Below are positions 17,681 through 25,748 of a stretch of DNA of 64,000 nucleotides, piece after piece. Source of the stretch: an uncultured Collinsella sp. (GTDB lineage Bacteria > Actinomycetota > Coriobacteriia > Coriobacteriales > Coriobacteriaceae); the NCBI GenBank assembly GCA_902493375.1, contig CABUPH010000009.1:15675-79674 (forward strand). The letters run 5' to 3'. The translations under genes and the position numbers were made by a program. Each line of letters starts with the position of its first letter. Positions within the stretch are counted from its first letter, which is position 1. The notes beneath the pieces were generated by a model. It saw nothing but the letters and a program-made list of their open reading frames with translations, made no database searches and was not told the DNA's origin.

Positions 17681-17726
17681 ACTCTGATGATTATTTATTA
17701 TCACAGTATTATACGGCGGTGAACAA

Positions 17727-18488
17727 ATGGAAACGGTTAGCGGCAATCTTGCCTCGGCGCTCAGGATCGAGCCGGGCATTACCGCAATTATCGGCAGTGG
17801 CGGTAAGTCGACCTTGCTAAAGACGCTGGGTCTCGAGCTCATGCGCGCTGGCGGCCGCGTGCTCCTCTGCACCACCACGCACATGTTTCCCGTCGCCGGC
17901 GTGCCGTGGAACGGGTCAAACCGTCGCCTGGATGCCGCGCCTTGGAAGCCGGGCGCCTCGCATGTCCCCGGTTGCACCTGCGAGGCCTGCGCGGGCCTTG
18001 CGCGCGGAAGCATCTGCCAGGCAGGCGTCTTGGACCCGGAGACAGGCAAGCTCTCCGCTCCCGCCGAGCCGCTCGGCGAGCTGGCACAGCGCTTTAACTA
18101 CGTCTTGGCCGAGGCGGACGGCAGCAAGCGGCTCCCGCTCAAGGCCCACGCCGCCTGGGAGCCGGTCGTTCCCGCCGGCACAACCAGCATCGTCTGGATC
18201 GTCGGCGCCTCGGGGCTGGGCAAGCCCGTCGCCGAGGTTGTCCACCGCCCCGAGCTCTTTTGCGAGCGTTGCGGCTGCGAGCTCACCGACATCGCCACGC
18301 CCGAGCGCGTCGCCCAGGTGCTCAATGCCGAGATGCAGGCGCTGGAACTCAGCACCGCACGCATCATGCTCAACCAAGTCGACACGCTCAGCGACCCCAC
18401 GATGGCCGACCGCTTCGAGGCAGCTCTCGGCCGCCCCGTCGTCGCCAGCAACCTCCAGGGGCAGCTAATTTGGCGTCGTCCCCGTTAG
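17727..18488 (+). CDS. yqeC: YqeC-family putative selenium-dependent hydroxylase accessory protein
   Basis: 253 residues with an N-terminal P-loop GSGGKST at residues 23-29, followed by LLCTTTHMFP and, later, EADGSKRLPLKAHAAWEPVVP. These are YqeC hallmarks. The family is linked to selenium-dependent molybdenum hydroxylases and to cofactor selenation, but its reaction is unproven. Unusual here are two Cys clusters, GCTCEAC (Cys83, 85, 88) and CERCGC (Cys179, 182, 184), which could bind a metal. The gene is divergent from yqeB and its 3' end overlaps the dihydropyrimidinase gene tail-to-tail by 4 bases. Confidence 0.83.
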   Translation: METVSGNLASALRIEPGITAIIGSGGKSTLLKTLGLELMRAGGRVLLCTTTHMFPVAGVPWNGSNRRLDAAPWKPGASHVPGCTCEACAGLARGSICQAGVLDPETGKLSAPAEPLGELAQRFNYVLAEADGSKRLPLKAHAAWEPVVPAGTTSIVWIVGASGLGKPVAEVVHRPELFCERCGCELTDIATPERVAQVLNAEMQALELSTARIMLNQVDTLSDPTMADRFEAALGRPVVASNLQGQLIWRRPR

Positions 18489-19852
18489 CGGGGGACGTAG
18501 CGGCCGGGCTGGGCTCCAGTGGGCTCGCCGTCGCGCGCTGCCAGCACGCCGTTGACGTAAACAGCCTTGGCGCGGCCATGTGCCTCAAAACCCTCGAGCG
18601 GCGTGTAGTCCACAGCCTGATGCTGCGTCGCCGCGCTAATGGTCCAGCGCGCCTTGGGATCCCACACGCACACGTCGGCATCGGCGCCCTCGGCAAGACA
18701 GCCCTTGCGCGGATACATGCCAAAGACGCGCGCCGGGTTCTCGCTCATCAAGCGGCACAGATCCTCGGGTCCCAGCTGGCCCTCAAAGCTCGTGGCAATC
18801 GCGACGGGACGATGCTCCACGCCGGGCCCGCCGTTGGGAATCGCGCGGAAATCATCGCGTCCGCGGTCCTTTTGCCCGTGCAGGTTAAAGCTGCAATGAT
18901 CGGTCGCAATAGTATCGATCTCGCCGGCCACAAGCGCCTCGCGCAGCGCGGCACGGTCGCCGGCATGGCGCAGTGGCGGGCTCATCACATACTTGGCACC
19001 CGCAAAGCCGTCCTCGCCCTGCTCCAAGTAGCAAGTATCGTCGAGCATCAGATACTGAGGGCAGGTCTCGACATAAATGTTCTTCTGCCCGCGCGCTTTG
19101 GCAGCGCGAATGGCCTCGAGCCCCAGCTTGGTCGAAAGGTGCACCACATTGACTGGAGCGTCCCCGGCTAAGTGCGCCAGATACAGCAGACGACTCACGG
19201 CCTCGGCCTCGCACACGTCCGGACGGCTGAGCACATGCCCCTCGGGCCCATGAATCCCCTGCTCGTACACGCGCTTCTGCAGTTCATTCACCAGCGTACC
19301 GTTCTCGCAATGCACGCAGAGCATGCCGCCCACGCGCTTGAGTTCCTCCAGCACCTCGAGCGTCTCGGCGTCGTCCAGGCGCAGGTGGTCATAGGCAAAG
19401 TAGGTCTTGAACGACGACACGCCCGCCTCGCGCATGGCCGAAAGATCGGCGCGGTTGCGTTCATTCCACTCGGCGAGTGCCATATGAAACGCGTAGTTGG
19501 CCGTGCAGGTTCCGTCGGCGCGGCGATGCCACTCGGCCAAGGCATCGGGCATGGTCACGCCGCGATCGGCCGTCGCGTAGTCCACGATGGTCGTCGTACC
19601 GCCGCAGGCAGCCGCACGCGTACCGGTCTCAAAGCTATCGGCCGTCCAATCCATGCCAGTCCAGCACTGCATGTGCGTGTGGCCGTCGATAAAGCCGGGG
19701 AACACCCAACAGTCGGTGGCGTCCTGGACGGTATCGCCCTCGGCCGGCTCAATCGCCGCGGCGATCCGCACGATCTTATCGCCATCCATGGCAAGATCGG
19801 CGCGGCGAAGCCCCTGGGGCGTCACGAGCGCGCCGTTTTTGATGATGATCAT
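18485..19852 (-). CDS. hyuA: Dihydropyrimidinase / D-hydantoinase-family amidohydrolase
   Basis: 455-residue zinc amidohydrolase that opens cyclic amide rings. The metal site is complete: HTH after PGFID, the lysine to be carboxylated in SSFKTYFAYD, His in CVHCENG, His in NVVHLST and Asp in IATDHCSF. Length and order match dihydropyrimidinases. In gut purine-degradation clusters the HyuA homologue is thought to act on a ring-opened or hydantoin-like purine fragment; that role is inferred from context. It starts 9 bases after the MocA-like gene's stop, in the same operon. Confidence 0.88.
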   Translation of the reverse strand: MIIIKNGALVTPQGLRRADLAMDGDKIVRIAAAIEPAEGDTVQDATDCWVFPGFIDGHTHMQCWTGMDWTADSFETGTRAAACGGTTTIVDYATADRGVTMPDALAEWHRRADGTCTANYAFHMALAEWNERNRADLSAMREAGVSSFKTYFAYDHLRLDDAETLEVLEELKRVGGMLCVHCENGTLVNELQKRVYEQGIHGPEGHVLSRPDVCEAEAVSRLLYLAHLAGDAPVNVVHLSTKLGLEAIRAAKARGQKNIYVETCPQYLMLDDTCYLEQGEDGFAGAKYVMSPPLRHAGDRAALREALVAGEIDTIATDHCSFNLHGQKDRGRDDFRAIPNGGPGVEHRPVAIATSFEGQLGPEDLCRLMSENPARVFGMYPRKGCLAEGADADVCVWDPKARWTISAATQHQAVDYTPLEGFEAHGRAKAVYVNGVLAARDGEPTGAQPGRYVPR

Positions 19853-19860
19853 GTTGCTCC

Positions 19861-20475
19861 TTATTGATTAGTACAGTTGGCCACGCGATCAAAATACGAG
19901 CAGGCCGCGATATGCTCCGTTATGCGTCGCTGTCCCTTGACGGTATCGACGTCCCACAGCTCGTAGGCACGCGCCTCGACCAGCACCACGTCGGTACGGT
20001 CTTTGAGGATCGAACCGCCGCCGTCCTTGCCCTCAAGACACATAAGTGCATCGAACAGTTCCGCCGGAAAGAGCACCGGGCTCGAAGGCTCACCGTTGCA
20101 CGCAAGACGCACCGGATGCTTGCGGCCACGCTCGTCAAATGCACGAACCATAGCCTCAAAAGAATCCGAACTCACGAGCGGCTGGTCGCCCGGCAAAAAG
20201 AGGCAACCTTTCCAGTTGCGTTCGACTCCCCACGAAAGGCCCGCACGGACGCTTTCGCTGCGCAGCTCGCCATCGTGCAGCACGCACGGGCAATGCTTGT
20301 CCTCGCAAATCTGGGCGACCTCGGGCCAACGCGTCGAAACCACGACGTCAAAGCCCCGGGGAACCGAATCGATGGTCCGGGCAATTAGCGGCTCGCCATA
20401 GATATCGGCAAGCATCTTGTTAGAGCCAAACCGCTTGCCCTCGCCCGAAGCCATAATGACGCAACCAAGTTTCAT
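19861..20475 (-). CDS. mocA: MocA/YgfJ-like molybdenum cofactor nucleotidyltransferase
   Basis: 204 residues with a MobA-type NTP-transferase fold. VIMASGEGKRFGSNKML at the N-terminus binds the nucleotide, and LPGDQPLVSSDSF holds the metal-binding aspartate. Known family members add CMP to molybdopterin (MocA) or act on the selenium-dependent cofactor. Which nucleotide is used here is not known. The ATG at 20475 with GGGGAGG upstream was chosen. It is followed directly by hyuA, and a terminator separates it from ygeW upstream. Confidence 0.8.
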   Translation of the reverse strand: MKLGCVIMASGEGKRFGSNKMLADIYGEPLIARTIDSVPRGFDVVVSTRWPEVAQICEDKHCPCVLHDGELRSESVRAGLSWGVERNWKGCLFLPGDQPLVSSDSFEAMVRAFDERGRKHPVRLACNGEPSSPVLFPAELFDALMCLEGKDGGGSILKDRTDVVLVEARAYELWDVDTVKGQRRITEHIAACSYFDRVANCTNQ

Positions 20476-20562
20476 GGTGATACCTCCCCTCAAACCATCG
20501 TACCCATAACTCGCGCCGCGGGCATCCACATCGAAAACGCTTATCCCGCACGCCCGCGATGC

Positions 20563-20602
20563 AAAAAGGGGCACCCCGCCGGTTGGCAGAGCGCCCCCTT
20601 TA
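20563..20602 (-). terminator. Intrinsic terminator of the ygeX-ygeY-ygeW operon
   Basis: On the minus strand, a GC-rich hairpin (GGGGGCGC pairing with GGTGCCCC through wobble) is followed by TTTTT, 23 bases after the ygeW stop. Confidence 0.7.
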
Positions 20603-20624
20603 CATGGCTTACCTCAGCCCAGCT

Positions 20625-21827
20625 TTAGGCCTGGAACCAACGGGCAGCGTTGCGCTCGTCGAGGGCCTTGAGGGTAGCGGCGGGATCGGCAACCTTCTGC
20701 AGGAACATCATGGCAGCGATGGCGTACGGCTTGTAGCTGGCCTCCTTGTACATGCCCACGCGGTGCATGTCGAAGACGTCGGCGTTAACCTCGCCATGCT
20801 CGCAGGAGACACCGGAGATGTCGGCGGGCAGCGGGTGCATAAAGATGGTGTCCTGGCCGTTGGCAGTCTTCTCCATGAGTTCGGTCGTGGAGCACCAGTC
20901 CTGATGGGTGGCGTTCTGGGCGAGCAGCTCCTTCTCGAGCGCTGCGATGCCGGCGTCGTCGCCCTCGGCGTACAGGTTGGTGCGCTTCTCCATGGCGGCA
21001 AACGGAGCCCAGCTCTTGGGGATCACGATGTCGGCGCCCTCGAAGGCCTCGGCCATGGTGTTGACCTGCTTAAAGGTGGTGCCGGACTCGGCGGCATAGC
21101 CCTTGGCGCGCTCGACGACCTCGGGCATGAGGTCGTAGCCCTCGGGGTGGGCCAGGGTGACGTCCATGCCAAAGCGGGGCAGCAGGCTGATCAGCGACTG
21201 CGGGCAGGACAGCGGCTTGCCGTAAGAGGGCGAATAGGCCCAGGTAACGGCAACCTTCTTGCCCTTGAGGTTCTCGAGGCCGCCAAACTCGTTGATGAGG
21301 TAGAGCATGTCGGCAGAGGACTGCGTGGGGTGATCGGAGTCGGACTGCAGGGAGATGAGCGTGGGACGGTGATCCAGAACGCCGTCCTCGTAAGCCTGCT
21401 GCACGGACTCGGAGACCTCGGCCATGTAGGCGTCGCCCTTGCCGATGTACATGTCGTCGCGGATGCCGATGACGTCGGCCATGAAGGAGATCATGGTAGC
21501 GGTCTCGCGGACGGTCTCGCCGTGAGCGATCTGGGACTTCTTCTCGTCCAGGTCCTGCAGCTCAAGGCCGAGCAGGTTGGCGGCCTTAGAGAAGGAGAAG
21601 CGCGTACGGGTGGAGTTGTCGCGGAACAGGGAGACGGCCAGGCCCGAGTCGAAGATCTTGGACGAAACGTTGTTCTCGCGCAGCTCGCGCAGGGCGTCGG
21701 CGACGATGTAGAGAGCCTTGAGCTCATCGGTGGTCTTGTCCCAGGTGTGCAGGAAGTCGCTGCCGTACATGCCCTTAAAATCGAGGCCGTTCAGCTGCTC
21801 GACGAGCTCGGTAAACTTGGCGTCCAT
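20625..21827 (-). CDS. ygeW: Knotted carbamoyltransferase YgeW
   Basis: 400-residue transcarbamylase. The carbamoyl-phosphate loop is DNSTRTRFSF and the second conserved site is FMHPLPADI. HPTQSSADML lies between them. This is the YgeW group, whose physiological substrate was long unknown; in purine-degradation clusters it is thought to carbamoylate or release carbamoyl phosphate from a purine fragment, conserving energy as ATP. The ATG at 21827 has AAAGGA upstream. The reading frame extends 63 codons further 5' but without family similarity. Confidence 0.9.
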   Translation of the reverse strand: MDAKFTELVEQLNGLDFKGMYGSDFLHTWDKTTDELKALYIVADALRELRENNVSSKIFDSGLAVSLFRDNSTRTRFSFSKAANLLGLELQDLDEKKSQIAHGETVRETATMISFMADVIGIRDDMYIGKGDAYMAEVSESVQQAYEDGVLDHRPTLISLQSDSDHPTQSSADMLYLINEFGGLENLKGKKVAVTWAYSPSYGKPLSCPQSLISLLPRFGMDVTLAHPEGYDLMPEVVERAKGYAAESGTTFKQVNTMAEAFEGADIVIPKSWAPFAAMEKRTNLYAEGDDAGIAALEKELLAQNATHQDWCSTTELMEKTANGQDTIFMHPLPADISGVSCEHGEVNADVFDMHRVGMYKEASYKPYAIAAMMFLQKVADPAATLKALDERNAARWFQA

Positions 21828-21870
21828 GGAAATGTCCTTTCTAAAGGTGAAACGATCGCAATGAGTAGAT

Positions 21871-21910
21871 GTGCTCCGGCATGCGCGTGTGGCTAGAACA
21901 TGCAGAGCAC
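21871..21910 (-). other. Hairpin in the ygeW leader
   Basis: GTGCTC, then a short gap and GCATG, pair with CATGC and GAGCAC about 45 bases upstream of the ygeW ATG. It lies in the 204-base gap between ygeY and ygeW. The same gap holds an 8-G homopolymer (21976-21983) and a CCGGGG/CCCCGG hairpin close behind the ygeY stop. Function unknown. Confidence 0.4.
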
Positions 21911-22031
21911 CATGACGAGGACCCGCCACCGTTGAGGAAGCATGGGAGATAACGACCGCGGGCCCCAAGTCAACAGGGGGGGGTGCCGGGGACACGAGCG
22001 GCCCCCGGCTCAACAAAATCGAGGAATGGGA

Positions 22032-23417
22032 CTAATCGATCTTGTTGTTGGTCAGACCGGCACGGAACACGGTGGCGTCGCCATCGGCCTGGCTCGGATC
22101 GTAGAGGTTCAGGGCAGCCACATACATGGCGGCAGCGGTGACCAGGTCGTCCTTGTAGGTGACCTCGTTGGGAGCGTGAGCCTGAGACTCGGCACCCGGG
22201 CCAAAGCCCACGCAGGGGATGCCGTAGCGGCCCTGGATGGAAACGCAGTTCGTGGAGAAGGTCCACTTGTCGCACAGCGGGCGACCGGTGCGCTTGTCCA
22301 TGCTGGGCTCGCAGCCGATGCGCTCGTCACCGAACATGGCCTTGTGGGCGTCGACGAGGGCCTTGACGTGCGGAGCAGTCTCCTTGTTGATCCACGTGGG
22401 GAAGTAAGCCTCGGTCTCGTAGACCTCGCCGGTCCAGGACGGACGGTCGTACATGTACATGGAGACCTTCACGTCGTCGCCGTACTTCTTGGCGGCCGGC
22501 AGGTTGCGGATCTCGTCCAGGCAGGACTCCCAGGTCTCGCCGGCGGTCATGCGACGGTCAATGGAGATGGCGCAGGAATCGGCCACGGCGCAGCGGCTGG
22601 GGCTGGTGTAGAAGATCTGGCTGACGGTGCAGGTGCCGCGGCCCAGGAAGCGGGCATCCTCGTAGTGCTCGGGGTTGTACTTGGGGTCGAGCATCTTGAC
22701 GAGACCCTTGATGTCGGTCGACTCGTCGCAGCCGTTGTTGTTGAGGGCGCGGACGTCGGCGATGATGTCGGCCATCTTGTAGATGGCGTTGTCGCCGCGG
22801 TCGGGAGCGGAGCCGTGGCAGGAGGTGCCGTGAACGTCGACGCGGATCTCCATGCGGCCGCGGTGACCGCGATAGATGCCGCCGTCGGTGGGCTCGGTGG
22901 AAATGACGAACTCGGGCTTAATGCCGTCCTTGTTGTAGATGTACTGCCAGCACATGCCGTCGCAGTCCTCTTCCTGGACGGTGCCGACGACCATGATCTT
23001 GTAACCCTCGGGGATGAGGCCCATGTCCTTCATCATCTTGGCAGCGTAGGTAGCGGAAGCCATGCCGCCCTCCTGGTCGGAGCCGCCGCGGCCGTAAATG
23101 ATCTCGTCAGTCTCGTAGCCCTCGTAGGGATCGGCGTCCCAGTTCTCGATGTTGCCGATGCCGACGGTGTCGATGTGAGAGTCGATGGCGATGATCTTGT
23201 CGCCCTCGCCCATAAAGCCCATGACGTTGCCCAGGCCGTCGACCTTGACCTCGTCATAGCCAAGGCTCTCCATCTCGGCCTTAATGCAGGCAACAACCTC
23301 ACCCTCCTCGCAGGACTCAGAGGGATGGGAGATCATGGCGCGCAGGAAGCGAGTCATATCAGCACGATGAGACTCAGCAGCAGCCTTGATAGCGTCGAAA
23401 TCGAGTTCTTTAGCCAT
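22032..23417 (-). CDS. ygeY: YgeY-family M20 metallohydrolase
   Basis: 461 residues, M20/ArgE-like dizinc hydrolase. The zinc ligands and catalytic residues are seen in AIDSHIDTVGIG (His, Asp), YGRGGSDQEGGMAS (Asp) and GTVQEEDCDG (catalytic Glu and zinc Glu). The family is annotated as linked to selenium metabolism because of its gene neighbourhood, and it probably cleaves an amide bond in a ring-opened purine product before YgeX. It lies between ygeX and ygeW in the same direction. Confidence 0.9.
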   Translation of the reverse strand: MAKELDFDAIKAAAESHRADMTRFLRAMISHPSESCEEGEVVACIKAEMESLGYDEVKVDGLGNVMGFMGEGDKIIAIDSHIDTVGIGNIENWDADPYEGYETDEIIYGRGGSDQEGGMASATYAAKMMKDMGLIPEGYKIMVVGTVQEEDCDGMCWQYIYNKDGIKPEFVISTEPTDGGIYRGHRGRMEIRVDVHGTSCHGSAPDRGDNAIYKMADIIADVRALNNNGCDESTDIKGLVKMLDPKYNPEHYEDARFLGRGTCTVSQIFYTSPSRCAVADSCAISIDRRMTAGETWESCLDEIRNLPAAKKYGDDVKVSMYMYDRPSWTGEVYETEAYFPTWINKETAPHVKALVDAHKAMFGDERIGCEPSMDKRTGRPLCDKWTFSTNCVSIQGRYGIPCVGFGPGAESQAHAPNEVTYKDDLVTAAAMYVAALNLYDPSQADGDATVFRAGLTNNKID

Positions 23418-23479
23418 TGTTCATAACCTTTCAAACGAAGGAATCTACCTGTGAGGTGGCGCGTTGCGCCGCCCAACGA

Positions 23480-24694
23480 TTAGCAAGTGGGGTATTCGCC
23501 TTCCCAGACGATGCGGCGGTACTGGTCGGGGTCCGTGTCACCTTCCGTGGAGAAGCAGAGCACGGAGCTCGTCTTGTCCAGGCCGATGAGTTCCTTGAGC
23601 TCGGCGTACTCGGGATCGAGCATGAGAGTCTCGACCAGGCCGGTGGTCACAGCGCCGGACTCGCCGGAGATGACGCGCGGGTCGCCCTTCTCGGGAGCGC
23701 CCAGGGTGCGCATGCCGCGAGCGGTGACCCAGTCGGGGCAGGACACGAAGGCGGTGGTGTGGTTGCGCAGGATATCCCAGCCCAGGATGTTGGGTTCGCC
23801 GCAGCACAGGCCGGCCATGATGGAGGGCATGTCGCCGTCCACGATGCGCGGATCGCCGTCGCCGGCGGCAGCGCCCTTGTACAGGCAGGCGGCAGGCGCG
23901 CACTCAACCACGACGAAGGTGGGCGGGTTATCGGGATACAGGTTGGTGAAGTAGCCCACCACGGCGCCGGCGAGCGAACCCACGCCAGCCTGGACAAACA
24001 CGTGCGTCGGGCGGTTGATGGCCATCTCGCGCAGCTGCTCGGCAGCCTCGGAAGCCATGGTGCCGTAGCCCTCCATGATCCAGGACGGGATCTTCTCGTA
24101 GCCCTCCCAGGCGGTGTCCTGAACGATGACGCCGCGCTCGCAGGCGTCGGCCTCGGCGGCGGCCATGCGCACGCACTCGTCGTAGTTGACCTCTTCAATG
24201 GTCACCGTGGCGCCCTCGGCGGCAATGTTATCGAAGCGGGGCTTGGTGGAACCCTTGGGCATGCGCACGACAGCCTTCTGGCCCAGCTTGTTGGCAGCCC
24301 ATGCCACGCCGCGGCCATGGTTGCCGTCGGTGGCGGTAAAGAAGGTGGCCTGGCCAAAGTCCTTGGCAAGCTGATCGGAAGTCAGGTAATCGAAGGTGCA
24401 CTCGGCAACGTCCTTGCCGGTCTCGTCGGCAATGTAGTTGGCCATGGCAAACGAGCCGCCCAGGACCTTAAAGGCGTTGAGGCCAAAGCGATAGCTCTCG
24501 TCCTTAACGCACAGGTTGGACAGGCCCAAGCGCTCGGCCTGGCCGTCCAGGCGGGCAAGCGGAGTGACGGTGTACTGGGGGAACGACTGATGGAAGGCAC
24601 GGGCCTTCTTCACGTGGTCGAGACTCATGATTCCCAAGTGCTTGTCATCGCTCTTGGGCATCGTGTTGCCCGCCCACTGGATCTTATCGGCCAT
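23480..24694 (-). CDS. ygeX: Diaminopropionate ammonia-lyase YgeX
   Basis: 404-residue fold-type II PLP enzyme converting 2,3-diaminopropionate to pyruvate and two ammonia. The PLP lysine is in NAFKVLGGSFA, and the phosphate and substrate region is TATDGNHGRGVAWAANK. Length is normal for the family. It is the first gene of the ygeX-ygeY-ygeW operon, divergent from a YheO-type regulator at 24972, with two matching dyads in the gap. The aminoacrylate it produces is the known target of RidA, encoded at 37867. Confidence 0.93.
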   Translation of the reverse strand: MADKIQWAGNTMPKSDDKHLGIMSLDHVKKARAFHQSFPQYTVTPLARLDGQAERLGLSNLCVKDESYRFGLNAFKVLGGSFAMANYIADETGKDVAECTFDYLTSDQLAKDFGQATFFTATDGNHGRGVAWAANKLGQKAVVRMPKGSTKPRFDNIAAEGATVTIEEVNYDECVRMAAAEADACERGVIVQDTAWEGYEKIPSWIMEGYGTMASEAAEQLREMAINRPTHVFVQAGVGSLAGAVVGYFTNLYPDNPPTFVVVECAPAACLYKGAAAGDGDPRIVDGDMPSIMAGLCCGEPNILGWDILRNHTTAFVSCPDWVTARGMRTLGAPEKGDPRVISGESGAVTTGLVETLMLDPEYAELKELIGLDKTSSVLCFSTEGDTDPDQYRRIVWEGEYPTC

Positions 24695-24786
24695 ACGGTG
24701 AACTCCTTAAGTCCTCTCTTGCCGGCCCCCGCATACGCGTTTCAGCCCATTCCCATTCATGCGACTGAACTTTTATGTGGATGCCA

Positions 24787-24801
24787 AACAAAAAGTTTGT
24801 T
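24787..24801. promoter_or_regulatory. Operator-like dyad 1 between ygeX and its divergent regulator
   Basis: AACAAAAAGTTTGTT is a perfect 6+6 palindrome with a 3-base centre, 93 bases upstream of the ygeX start. A close copy lies 51 bases away. The divergent PAS/HTH protein is the obvious candidate binder (inference). Confidence 0.5.
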
Positions 24802-24837
24802 AGTAATGTTCTATCACACTTTTTGATTGGTATACCT

Positions 24838-24852
24838 AACGAATTGTTTGTT
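24838..24852. promoter_or_regulatory. Operator-like dyad 2 between ygeX and its divergent regulator
   Basis: AACGAATTGTTTGTT matches dyad 1 in most positions (consensus AACRAANNGTTTGTT) and has one arm mismatch. The GGTATACC palindrome lies just beside it at 24829-24836. The rest of the 277-base gap 24695-24971 shows nothing else recognisable. Confidence 0.45.
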
Positions 24853-24971
24853 GCCGTAATCGGTACTTTTTCGCCCCCGAACGGTCATGAATTGCCTTGT
24901 TGATGGATTTGTTTGCGGTCAAGTGTGGTTTATGGCACAGTGAGCCCAAACTAATTTTTAGGAAGGCACCC

Positions 24972-25625
24972 ATGACCCCGTCACAGATTGAGTTTTATAA
25001 GCGCCTTGCACACGGCCTGGCGCTCCAATTTGGCCCCAACTGCGAAGTCGTCGTCCACGATCTGGAGACCGAGGACGTGGACCACTCCATCGTAGTGATC
25101 GAAAACGGCCACGTCAGCGGGCGCAAACTGGGTGACGGCCCCAGCCATATCGTGTTTGAGTCCATGCACAAGGGCGCCACCGATGTACACGACCGCGAGC
25201 CGTACCTCACTAAAACCACCGATGGCAAGCTGCTCAAATCGTCGACGATCTTTATCCGCAACGACGAGGGCAAGCCCGTCGGCATTCTGGGCATCAACTT
25301 TGACATTACGCTCATGAAGGCTTTTGAGCGTTCGCTCGACGCCTTTACCGGCACCGGCGGCACGGGCTACACCGAGCCCGAGCCCATTACCAAGAACATC
25401 GGCGACCTGCTCGAGGACCTGCTGCACGAGTGCGAGCAGGTTGTGGGCAAGCCCGCGGCGCTCATGACCAAAGACGAGCGCATTCGTGCCATTGGCTACC
25501 TCGACCGTCGCGGCGCCTTCCTCATTTCCAAGTCGAGCGAGCGCGCCTGCGAATTCTTTGGCATCTCAAAGTACAGCTTCTATAGCTACCTCAATGAGGC
25601 CAAGGCGGCGGCCGGCGACAAGTAG
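24972..25625 (+). CDS. YheO-type PAS/HTH transcriptional regulator
   Basis: 217 residues. The N-terminal PAS_6/YheO-like domain (about 1-120) has FGPNCEVVVHDLE, GHVSGRKLGDGP and FIRNDEGKPVGILGINFD. A C-terminal HTH_22-type domain (about 150-215) ends DRRGAFLISKSSERACEFFGISKYSFYSYLNEAK. Homologues such as DauR control amino-acid catabolic genes. ATG at 24972 follows AGGAAGG. It is divergent from ygeX and probably regulates the purine genes. A second paralogue lies at 37102. Confidence 0.85.
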   Translation: MTPSQIEFYKRLAHGLALQFGPNCEVVVHDLETEDVDHSIVVIENGHVSGRKLGDGPSHIVFESMHKGATDVHDREPYLTKTTDGKLLKSSTIFIRNDEGKPVGILGINFDITLMKAFERSLDAFTGTGGTGYTEPEPITKNIGDLLEDLLHECEQVVGKPAALMTKDERIRAIGYLDRRGAFLISKSSERACEFFGISKYSFYSYLNEAKAAAGDK

Positions 25626-25708
25626 GCACTCGCCTGGATTGCCCCTCCCCTTTTGAGCGCGAGTTCTGGAAAGCACGAATCCAAGACCGAGCAGCTTGGG
25701 AAGTTCCA

Positions 25709-25714
25709 TATAAT
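25709..25714 (+). promoter_or_regulatory. -10 box upstream of the Ala/Pro-rich membrane protein gene
   Basis: A consensus TATAAT lies 35 bases before the ATG at 25749. No clear -35 is seen at 16-18 bases upstream, so the promoter may be weak or activator dependent. Confidence 0.4.
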
Positions 25715-25748
25715 CGATGTCATTGGTATTTCGAAAGGATGGAACAGA

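Noticed and set aside
21976..21983. Poly-G tract of 8 as a phase-variation switch
   Set aside because: It is intergenic, far from a -10/-35 pair, and no strain comparison is available.
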